A stretch of 64,000 nucleotides of DNA, taken from NCBI RefSeq assembly GCF_032118995.1, contig NC_092652.1, positions 26,339,044-26,403,043 on the forward strand, written 5' to 3'. The position numbers and the translations under genes were made by a program. This stretch comes from Asterias amurensis. Its lineage: Eukaryota; Echinodermata; Asteroidea; Forcipulatida; Asteriidae. Positions 38,501 through 48,814 of this stretch are shown piece by piece. Numbering within the stretch: the first letter of the stretch is position 1; every line of letters begins with the position of its first letter. A model generated the notes under the pieces. The model saw nothing but the letters and a program-made list of their open reading frames with translations, was not told the origin of the DNA and made no database searches.

Positions 38501-41500
38501 CATTTGGAATTTGGACTTCGCAGAACACAATAAATTAACTTACAAATTGGTTCAAACGAGCGTAGGTAGTCCTAGTCTTTGGATATTCCATTAGTAATCA
38601 GTCAACGAAATTTTTGCTAAAATCACTCCGTAAGTGAAATGTTGAAAGCTTGCCACCTTCTTGTTGTAATACGCCAAACATTGTTAACAATTATATCTAA
38701 TAGTCTGTGTAAAAAAGGACATGGGACAGCATCGGTAGAATATGATTTCAAAACTACCAATAATAAAATAACTACTGAGGCGTTGACGTAACATTGAGCT
38801 GGTATAAGTGGTTTTTTTGCAAGAAAATGATGTGCTTGAATTGTCACATCTGGGAGAAAATAAATGAACAGCTAAATAGATCAAATGATGAGGACAAACA
38901 AATTACTTTGTTATGCGGTGTAAAGGCACTGGACACTTTTGGTAATTACTCAAAATAATTGATAGCATAAAAACTTGGTAACGAGTATTGGAGAGTTGTT
39001 GGATACATGAAGTAAAAAACATTGTGAGAAACGGCTCCCTCTGAACATTAAGTAGTTGTTGAGAAAGAAGTAACTTCTCAGTAAAATGTTTGAATTGCTC
39101 ATGAGACCTCTCAGAAGAAAGCATCTGATATCACACAACTTCGTTTGACAAGTGTGTTTTCCCCCCTATGATTATCTTGCAACTTCGTTGACTAATTGAG
39201 TTCAAATTTCCACAGGTTTGTTATTTGGTGCATATGTTGAGATACGCCAAGTGAGAAGACTGGACTTTGTGATATTAACAAAGGTGTCCAGTGTCTTTAA
39301 TATTAAAGCAAGCACTTGTTTTGACGAATATTACGGGGATATTTTGGTGTTTGGAAAGTTGAATTGATTTGCATTGAGTCTACCCTTCAAAAAGCCTCAA
39401 TTTTACTCAAGCCCCCCCCCCCCCCTCAGTGACACTAGATAATGATGTTACCAAAAGTTATAATTCAAAATTCTTGTGACTGAAAAACCTACTAAAATAA
39501 CCACAGAAGAATATCACACATGATTCATTGTTATATGATTCTATTTGAGTCATAATTGTTTCTTCGAAAACATTCTTCTTGTGGGACCCTACAAGGTCGT
39601 AGCTACCCCCCCCCCCCCCCGTCCCAGCTGCAAAACCGATCCACACTTGCAGAACCGACAAAAACAAGGACAAACAGTTTCATAAAAATGCCAATTAAAT
39701 TCCTCAAATATGAGTTCGTTATGTAATGAATGTGCGTTATTTTCATTTTCAGACGGGTCTTTTTGCAAAAAGAGGTGTTCTTTTTAGACTCTATTAAAGC
39801 ATTATATGACTATAAAAACTATTCACAATTTGTCATATTATTTTGAATCAATTTTGAGTGTACTATTAATATGACAGATTTATTCAAGTTTCATTGTTTT
39901 ATGAGCTGTAAATATTACATTTTCTTTGTCGCTATAGCATGCACAATGCAATTCGATGTATAGTCCTACTTCAACATTTTCATATTATTTCAAGTGACAC
40001 GAATAACTTAACTTTTCCACAGACAAGTTTTTAGAGGCAAAAATGAACTAGTAAATATCAGCATTTTTGAAACTTTTCAGGGGAACAAGTTGTGCATACT
40101 AATTTAAGTGTCACCAGGGGCTCTTCGTTGAAGGTGAATCCAGAGGGACCCCCCCCCCCCCCCACCCCCCGTCATTCCATGGTAAATACATTAACATAGA
40201 TAGAAATATAATGTTTCCTCTCTCTGGCTTAGCACTGTGTAATTCTTACAATTATTTGTTAGCATGAATCTTTCCCATTCAATCCAATAACCAGTCATAT
40301 GGACCACCATTGATGCGGGGATACCATGGTAACCGTGGTGATAGTTAATTTGTTTGCAAAGTCATTGTCTTTATTTTGAGTCAATGCTACAAACATTTTT
40401 TTGTTTTGATACGCAAACCTCGACAGTTTTAATATTGCACCCTGTTTTGGAATAGTTCACTATTTCCTTAAACAAATTCGATGATTGAGCAATTTAAACT
40501 TTTAGAACAATTCTTGTTCAATACTTTGATTTGCCTGTGGCCGCGAGGAGTAAATTGCTTTCGTACATGTTGACATATTTTTTTAATGACGTATCTTAAG
40601 GACGTATGAGAGCTTAGATTGATCTTAAGATGTGTACTCCCAAATGCTAAGCAAAGCTTTATGTTACACTAACAATCAATACGGTGATATTGACCACACC
40701 CATCTTAAGATGCATCTTAGTGCTTCGTGAAATCGAGCCCTGGACGCAGTTCTTACATCAAAACTGTTCTTTCATCAAAACTGTTCTTTCATTGGTTGTT
40801 CTTAACACCAATTACAAGCCGGATCCAAAGTAAGAAACTCTCTGGATTACACCCTTTGATAGCCATGCCCATCATGGGATCGTTGTATTAATAAAAGATC
40901 TGAGTATGTTACTGCCTGATATGGTAATATTTACATGTTCGGTTAGGGTGGGTTTAGGGATAATGGTTCTCGTCATATAAGAGGTGGTGCTTCGAAATCT
41001 AAAAGCGAAAAATTAACTAATGTTTAAGCATAGCAGAGTCTTTCTCGAAGTCTTAAGTGACAACACTATATACAATGAGGTATAAGTGTAACAGAGGCAG
41101 TCAAGTGGAAATAATATGAAGAAGTAAATAATTATGGAATGTGACAGACAAAAAAGTGGGGAAAATGAGAAGGCAAAACCATAAGTGTTTAACATTTCCT
41201 TATTGTAGGTTCAGACCATGGGGTTGAATGGTCTGGAAAGACCTTATCCAAAGTTTGGAATTATAGTCTTTATTTCACAAAACAAGCAAGGAGGATGAAT
41301 TGAAAGAAAAGATTAAGAACGAATGTTTAAACAACCACTTTTAGTTGTTTTCACCTGGTTGTTGTTATACCATGGGCTCCTTCTTTTTAGGTGGTAGTAT
41401 TTCATAATTTTTAACCCATGAGTTATCATGAACTTGTCAAAATTCTGAATTTGTTTGTCTCCAAAGGCTGTTTTATCATCTTTTCAACTTCAGTTTATTC

Positions 41501-43321
41501 TTCATATAACAATGATCATATTAATATTGATTTACAAATGTGTCCTAAAAATTGTTGATGAAAAAAGTGCAATCTCAAAGCAAACATGAGATGCAAACCT
41601 TTGATATAGACTTATTGAAACGTTGATAAAGAACGGTAAAGAACGAGTTGGCAAAGAAGAAAAACTAACTTTGGAGAGAAAAATGCGTGACTCCTCAATG
41701 TCTTTTCCCATGAGTAGCACTCGGTCAATTTGTGGACATTTTAGTTTAAATTACAAGAACTCTCTCTTTGCCATTACTCATGCTCTCATCAACATTTGAT
41801 TTTAGCGATGAATTTTGAGGATTGTTTCTAAATTTTACAACTGGTGTTCATGGCTCGATTTCATAAAGCGCTAAGATTTTATTAAGATTAGTTGTCAATA
41901 TTGCTTAGCAGTAAAGGTTGACACACAATATTAAAGGGAAGGTTTACCTTTGGTTATCACTATTAAATCTAATGGCAATACAAATCAATTGGTTATAAGT
42001 TACCTTTCGGTAGTTTAAAGCATTTTCAGTTCACTTCGAAGTAATGTGGTTATGGAAAGTGATATCAGTTTGTATCCCCCAAAAGTTAAATCTGGGAAAT
42101 GTTTCTGTCGGATGCGTTTCTCAAATTGTGTATTCCAATTACGGATAAATTCTTTCTGCGTGGACCCATATAGCCACTCCGGATTTACGGCGAGATCTCA
42201 AAAACGCTTCCACCTTTTGAAATTAAATTTGCACAAGTTAGTTTTATAGGATTATTAAAACGATCGAACGGTTCAAATAACCAGAGTTAAACCTTGCATT
42301 TGAGACAAATCTTAGCTCTAAGTTAACTGCTTGGGCATGAAAGACTATCAGCTTGCCTTATTCAGACAGACACTTGCTTGAATAAATGCTCATATCAGAT
42401 ATGTCATTGGACTGTTTTCTTTCTATAATTTTAAATTGAAAGCTTCGTTGAAATCAAACCCACTTCTTTCAAGTTATAGTAGGATTTGAAACTTTGCGTG
42501 GTATAGGTATAGCCAAAATAGCCTCCACACCATGTGAATATCTTTTGAGCAGTGTCGGCTCTGAAAAGAACTGGTGGTTAACGACTCAACGTTTCGATCG
42601 GTATGCTCTGATCGTCCTCAGGAGATTGCATCGTTCATGTTTCTTCAAAGATTTACAGAGTGATGCTTTAGATACCTCGGAGGATAGCTTACATGGATCA
42701 ATCACAAGAAACTTCAGCAATGTCCCCCAATGCTATTCTTCTCAAGCATAAGACGTTGATTTGTGCTTATCTTTAAGCTTAACAACTTATATTAAGCTTA
42801 CCTGAAATGCCGAAAGGATAACTTGGGTTAGCACAGCTTGGATAGTTGAGGCACGAGAGATGTTGCTGGGTAGCATGGTGGTTACTTGCCCCGTACATCA
42901 CTGCAGCAGCACTGCCCACCGAACCAGAGTATCTCATCGGGCTTGTAAAGTCCATCCGATGATGACTGGAATCATGCCCAGTGGATAGCTCCATACTGTT
43001 GAAGGAAAGAGCTGCCGCTGTAGCAGAGGTCCGGTAGCTCTTGTACTGTTCATCGTAGGAGGCAGACGGAGGAGGGACAGCCCCGGGTTGAACGAAGCGA
43101 CAGTCGGCACGAGTGTAAGTGGCAAAACCGCCCGGTCCGGACACCGGGGAGTGATGCAGGTGGGCGTTGGATGTTGACGGGCCGCGATCGATAGTTCCCG
43201 GTACCTGCATGAAGCCCGTACCGACCCCGGCAGACCGGTTTGGGGAGTAGCCACCACCGCCGCCACCTGAGGCGGTCATGGAGCAAGGTTTGCCCCCGAA
43301 AGCTTGCGTGACTGTCTCCAT
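35233..43321 (-). CDS. Hox11/13: Posterior Hox protein (Hox11/13 type), gene B, complete, two exons
   Basis: Two exons, 43321-42802 and 35507-35233, join in phase 1 to give 264 residues. The donor is tca-g|gtaagctt and the acceptor is a doubled gattag-gagcag. The start chosen, [10 protein letters not shown], has A at -3 and G at +4; an in-frame ATG at 43378 in poorer context would add 19 residues. The N-terminal half is rich in Gly, Ser, Tyr and Ala with no YPWM hexapeptide, as usual in posterior Hox proteins. The homeodomain (35463-35284) begins [20 protein letters not shown] and holds [10 protein letters not shown]; only about 18 residues follow it. It is about 47/60 identical to gene A's homeodomain. 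It is transcribed toward gene A, with a non-Hox gene next on its other side, which would fit the terminal member 11/13c, with A as an inverted 11/13b. This letter is inference. Confidence 0.95.
37241..37582. mobile_element. MITE, TTAAAGACAGTGG family, in the Hox B intron
   Basis: Ends TTAAAGACAGTGGACACTAT and its inverse with CCTTTAA. Internal orientation is opposite to the copy at 4877. Confidence 0.85.
38921..39300. mobile_element. MITE, TTAAAGGCACTGGACAC subfamily, in the Hox B intron
   Basis: Starts gtaaaggcactggacac and ends gtgtccagtgtctttaa. The interior has the usual gagaaacggctccctctga segment but lost the tttgaggtctcg palindrome. Confidence 0.8.
42802..43321 (-). CDS. Hox11/13: Hox gene B exon 1 (N-terminal region)
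   Basis: 520 nt, 173 codons plus one base. It codes a Gly-run (seven residues near position 23), then Ser/His/Tyr-rich low-complexity sequence, ending NPSYPFGIS before the donor. Base composition is clearly GC-richer than the flanks, as expected for a first exon. Confidence 0.9.
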
Positions 43322-43788
43322 GATTAAATCACTTGATGATGGTGTCCTCGTAGAAGTACAAAATAGATCATAAAACATGTGGGAAAGGGAACGAAGTGTC
43401 ACAACTCTAGACGGAGATTATCACTCGCACAAAATCCTTCAAAATGTACCGTTTCTGTTCTAAGACCTCAGGCTAAAATTCAGATCCTAAAACATGCAAA
43501 ATCAGCCAGAAATTGTGTGATATTTTGGATGCATCGCCTGAAGACAAAAACTGTCTTCTTTTTAGTGCTGGATTAAGGTCAGAATCGGTTGTAAATTCTA
43601 GTGCTAATGATACTCATGTTTCAGCGCTGAGGTTGCCTGACGGTCTTTGGCGGTGAATCGTTTTATCAAGGTGTCGATTGTGAGTTTACGGCCATCGTTT
43701 GATGCAACTTTATGGTCTCACATTGGAACTCAAAGTGCAGACGACATCGCCCTCCGGAATTGGCACAGCAGGTCGGTGCTCTTTGCTC

Positions 43789-43804
43789 ATTTGAATATTC
43801 AAAT
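43789..43804. promoter_or_regulatory. 16-bp perfect palindrome upstream of Hox gene B
   Basis: ATTTGAATATTCAAAT lies about 470 bp upstream of the start codon, and ctcatttgaatat is repeated once more 26 bp further on. The half-site resembles POU/homeodomain octamer-type sites. A regulatory role is inference from position and symmetry. Confidence 0.3.
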
Positions 43805-46235
43805 CTCGTTTTTCTCATTTGAATATCTCAAAGTTCGGTTTGAAATTGAATACTGAAACTGTTGTATTTCATATCATTTTTGCAGTTTTGACATTTTCTG
43901 TAAATCCATTTTTAGGTGTTTAGTGCGAATTGTTTTAGAAGTCACACTTACTATTGAATACACCAGTGATTTTAACTCAACATAATGTTTTGTTGGAACT
44001 TAGTGATCTAGTGTCAATATTTGGTTTGATTTTATATGATTTGGTAAGAAGTTTATCAAAATATGACCGTGGCTGACAACAGCTGAGTACAGTCAGAGCG
44101 CTTACAAATATGTTTCTCTGAAAAAAATACAAATAGCGTTTTAAGAGATATATAATCAAACGCTATACAAGCATAATTCGGAATAGAGTCAGTGAACTTT
44201 CCAAAGAAATCCGACGATTTGTGAAAAACTCCTACCTTGTCAGAAAAGAACGTAAAATGTGTATTTTTTTTAACCACAACAAGATCGTAGAAATCATCAT
44301 GAATGCGTTCTTTCAAGTGAATGAACGTCTAGTATATTGTATTTTTCATTGATTGATTTTATTATGTTTAATATGAGAACCTTCAAACTTTAGTTGTTTA
44401 ATATGAAACTTTTCATTATTGCAGAACTATTTTCAATCAAGCTTTCGGTGACCCCATGTGATAAGTAGTGTGTGAAATATTGTGGCCTGTTTATTACAAA
44501 ATCCTCCGCTGTCAATTTAGAAACCTTCAGACCGAAGAAATGAATGAACACTATTTCAATAAAATTTGACTCCTACTCCTTTGTCTCCATTTTAAACCGC
44601 CATGACCCATTTTCACAATTTTTGTGTCAGTAACTTTCCCAAATCGATCAAACTTCTTCACTCTGAAACTTTTAAACCCATTTTAGAGAGTCTAATACAA
44701 TCGTTGCTTTTAACCCATTCATCACTATCACTCATATCACTGCACAATCTAAAAGGCAAAAAAAACTACTGGCAGATTGTATTTTACCAGCAGTCTTTAT
44801 GAATTATAAACGCTTGAAATTATTGACGAATTTCAGTCTTGGATTGGTGTTTACGAACTCTCAGAAGTGGTTACTGGAGTAGGTTCATTTACCCGACTAA
44901 CAAGACAAGAGTGCAATGCATGGAGGATTGCCTGTTAAATCACCTTATAAAATGAAAACAATAACACAATATTATTGCTCATTTTCCACGGGTAAGCGAG
45001 CTCGTTGTGGCGTTTACGACGGGTCGCGAGGGCACTCAACACGGCCGCTGCTCGGCCTGAGCACCGCCACATGCCCGTCGTTAAAAAGCGGAGTCGTTGC
45101 CGAATTTGATTGAAAAGCTTTTTTTACTTTAGAGTAATTCACATTCGCGGAAATTGTTTATTCTTCAATTGGGTGTTACTTTACGGTTCATGTGATCACA
45201 TTGCACTCTGTAAAGATTAATGGCACAATATTAGAAGTAAAAAATATACGCTTGGCAAACATCGTTTATTGTTCTGTGAGAAGTAGGCCAATACGCAAGA
45301 GATTTTTACAACACCACAAAGTATTATGAATCTTCATTAATTTAACTGGTACTTCAAATCTCTCAAAAGACCGTTCTCCACTCTAATTTTTCCCGAGTTC
45401 CCAAGCCTGTCAGTGCAGCAATTTGCTGAGCGAAGGAAAATCTCGTCACTAAATTTTGCCAAAGAAATTGTGTCACAGCATTGTAACATTGCGAATAGTA
45501 GACACTCATCATCTTCATTCAGAGCATCGGATGATGGCCCTTTTGCCATCATCTTTCAGTTGCTGATTAATGCCAGGGGGGCGCAACTCCTCCTGGTAGC
45601 CTAAAACACGCGTCACTTAATTTATACTAATATTTGGACTGTTATCCTTAGCAAAAAACTGTTTAGCCATTATTTTCTGCTTAGAAGAATAAATTTGAGC
45701 CCTGTTGTTGTTTGTGGGGTTTGTTTTGTTATTTTTTTGTATATTTTTTTTTTTCACTACACAAGGCACTTTTGTAAACCGTCTGAAACTTTGCCCCTGA
45801 AGTCGGGCAGAGTATTCGAAACGTCACCATCACACCTCCCCCACCAAAAATTTAACCTCAATAATTTGCCAACCAAGTAGAGTTAGTGCGCACGCAATAT
45901 GTAATTTACATATTCATAAGAGCGTCTATTGAATAATATTGAAACCACGCGCTGCTAAACCCGTTACGACGATCGTAAAACCATCGTGTGAAACCCAACG
46001 TTACTTTTTACTACCAATTAATGACCTATTAATGAGATTCAATTAATTGTTTCCATGACTGGATGGATGAAAGACGTCATACGAGAACATAGCTGTGCCA
46101 GATTTCACAGAGCTACAAAATTATGCTTACCATAATAAGGGTACCAGCAAAACTACCATCATGTTACGTGTACAATTTGTGACTGGTATCCTACTAATAT
46201 CTGCTAAGCAGAAAATCGTTAAGCAACATTTTTTG
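43805..46235. other. Upstream/intergenic region between Hox gene B and the receptor gene
   Basis: No exon is seen. A GC-rich patch at about 44985-45105 contains gtggcgtttacgacggg and a loosely inverse cccgtcgttaaa near its end, so it may fold. Positions 46085-46235 hold a decayed GGGCCCAATTTC-family inverted-repeat element ending in tgctaagcagaaa. Confidence 0.4.
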
Positions 46236-46620
46236 TTAAAGGACACTGGACACTTTTGGTAATTGTCAAAGACCAGTCTTCTCACTTGGTGTATCTCAAC
46301 ATATGCAAAAAATAACAAACCTGTGAAAATTTGAATCAAATTGGTCGTCGAAGTTGTGAGATAATAATGAAAGAAAAAATACCCTTGTCACACAAAGCTG
46401 TGTGCTTTCAGATGCTTGATTTCAAGACCTCAAATTCTAAACCTGAGGTCTCGAAATCAAACTCGTGGAAAATTACTGCTTTCTCGAAAACTACTATTCT
46501 TCAGAGGGTGCCGTTTCGCACAATATTTTATTCTATCAACAGCTCTCCATTGCTTGTTACCAAGTAAGTTTATGTGCTAACAATTAGTTTAGTAATTACC
46601 AATACTGTCCACTGTCTTAA
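46236..46620. mobile_element. Full-length MITE, TTAAAGGACACTGGACAC subfamily
   Basis: Starts ttaaaggacactggacac and ends tactgtccactgtcttaa. It carries the internal hairpin pair cctcaaattctaaa / tttgaggt-type segments. Its open frame at 46331-46567 is shared by other copies only because the MITE sequence is shared. Confidence 0.8.
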
Positions 46621-48137
46621 GCAGATAAATTTGCTGCACATTTTGTGCGAAGCAAAACGCAGCGAGATACCACTAACAACAGTCAAGCATTGTGCATTAT
46701 GACATGGTACCTGACTGGAAACCTTATTATGGTACCTTTGGCAGAAGAAGCTGATGATAGACAGAGGTAGCTTTGTCATCGATTAGCAAAATTTGATTGA
46801 ATCGATTTACCAATACTCTATCAATAATCTGTGTGTGTAACCTTTGTATAGATATTGATTCGTTGAAAAGACGTCTTCATTTAGAGTGATTGAATGTACT
46901 GTTTTGCAATGATACACGTGTGCAACAGCAATCACCACATAATAACAACCAACTTGCATAACTACATAAAAGTATAAGCCAACTTCCAGCAGTAAATAAT
47001 GCCCAGACGAGCTTCGTACGTGACTTATTCAAACCGGCCGGCCATAACCGTTAAAACACGCATCAACCAGGGGGTAAATGGCCCAACAACTTCGCTCAAG
47101 GACCTTCTCCTCGGACTCTCAGTAACCAGACTGTTTGATAACTTTCCGGAAGATATTCTTCTCTTCTTCTGAGAATGTTTCAAGTTTTATTCTTAAGCCA
47201 CACACGCGGTCAGCGCAGGTGTTGTCTGATGTTTCCGAAGACCGTGCCTCTGTCCATGTTGGTTAGGGGATGTTTTGGGCGTTAACTCCCGGGCTGGATT
47301 GAGGGTCGTAACTCTTGATGGTCAGTTATAATCTTGGTCAGTTTCTGTCTTTGGTGTTATTGCCACCTGTGCTTCGCCTATCATTTTGTATTCCCGCTTA
47401 GCAGAAACAACTGCTTGTAATAATATATGTATTTCCGCTATAAAATGAAAAATATCAAATATTCTGCGTACAAGTGGTTAAATAAAAATTATGAATATAC
47501 TGATGATTAGCAAAATGATCTCATTGTATTTAAACCGCATACATGCGTTCATGACTGCATAACATTGGTATGATTGAAAATAGTTTGAGATCCCCAAAAT
47601 CTTATGTTTGTATAAAAACAGTGACGTTGGTTTTCACTATTTCCCCGTGACTCCACTAACTGAGCTTAAACTTTCACATGTGGGGGTTTGTGTTTGTAAT
47701 CACAAAAGTTCGACTACGTGCATGTACATGGTCGTTAGAAAGTTACAAAGGTTGGCCGCATGAGTGCGCTTTCAAAGAGGGACTATATTATTTATTCCTA
47801 ATTTATCATCAATGTTTTATTTAGCTTCGATAATAACGCAATATTTACACAGCATTAAGACTGACATATTATTACATACAATTAAATTAAAAAGAAAAAA
47901 TACAAAAAGTGTAGTTGTTTCTTTTGAAGGAACAATTCTGATTTTAAGTTAAACACATAGATTGGTAAATTCTTAAAATGTTAATGACCATGAAACATAC
48001 TTTGTAAAATGTCCCTTGTTGATAGAAACTATTTTGGGAAAAAGGATTTCGATAATTCTCACCCCAAAACAATTGAATCTGCTTAACAAACTCATGCATG
48101 AGTCGTTTCTCATATTTCTGATGGACTGTCTTTGACT
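46621..48137. other. Intergenic 1.5 kb, no gene
   Basis: AT-rich, no supportable exon or RNA gene. This is the 3' flank of the convergently placed palindromic MITE and the receptor gene. Confidence 0.4.
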
Positions 48138-48528
48138 TAAAGGAACACGTTGCCTTGAATCGGTCGATTTGGTCTTTGAAAAGCGTTTGTAACCGTTTGT
48201 TTTAAAATGCATATGGTTAGAAAGATGTTTTAAAAGTATAGAATACAACGATCCACACACATTTGCCTCGAAATTGCGTGGTTTTCCTTTTACTCTGCGA
48301 ACTAACACGGTCGGCCATTTATGGGAGTTTAAAATTTGACTCCCATAATGGCCGACCGTGTTTGTCGACGAGGTAAAAGGAAAACCACGAAATTTCGAGT
48401 GATACTTGTGTGGATCATTATATTTTACTTTTCAAATATCTTTTTAATCATGTGCATTTTTATAACAAACGGTTACATACGCTTTTCAAAGACAAACTCG
48501 ACCGATCCAAGGCAACGTGTTCCTTTAA
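48138..48528. mobile_element. Near-perfect palindromic (foldback) element, copy 2
   Basis: Same arms and ends as 31945-32335 (ttaaaggaacacgttgcc...gtgttcctttaa), meeting near 48335. TTAA stands at both outer ends. It lies 287 bp downstream of the receptor stop codon and could fall in its 3' UTR. Confidence 0.9.
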
Positions 48529-48814
48529 ATAATTGTACATAATTTTGTTATTATCCTTCTTTCACCAATATGGAAATAAATGTTGATTGAATTTAATTGA
48601 ATTGAAATACTGCCGCAAGAGATGTGGTTGGTACCCGTTGTCACCTATGCGACGTCCGTGACATTTTGTTTTTTTGCTGTAATAAAAATAATTATTCAGC
48701 CAAAACTTTCAAAATATGTGACTTTTACTGTATCTTTCTTTACAGTTTTGCAACAAAAAATCAGCAGCGCTTTGACAAAAATCAATCTGAGACCCTACCT
48801 TTTAACCGTTAAAC

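Larger units (their letters stand above)
35508..42801 (-). other. Intron of Hox gene B, 7.3 kb
   Basis: It contains two full MITEs (37241, 38921), several C-tracts (near 39411, 39607 and 40149) and decayed inverted-repeat remnants at 40565-40745 and 41853-41930. A small repeat flanks 35655-35770 (cactgtaaaaac...tttttacagtg). Positions 42530-42640 hold the phrase acgactcaacgtttcgatcgg...gatcgtcctcagg, which looks like a dispersed repeat. No nested gene is seen. Large introns carry cis-regulation in Hox genes, but no specific site can be named. Confidence 0.8.

Noticed and set aside
46331..46567. Recurrent open frame with a MLDFxTSxSKPEVSKSN-like segment, also seen at other places
   Set aside because: It is shared only because the common MITE is shared; copies carry stops and frameshifts and there is no transposase motif.
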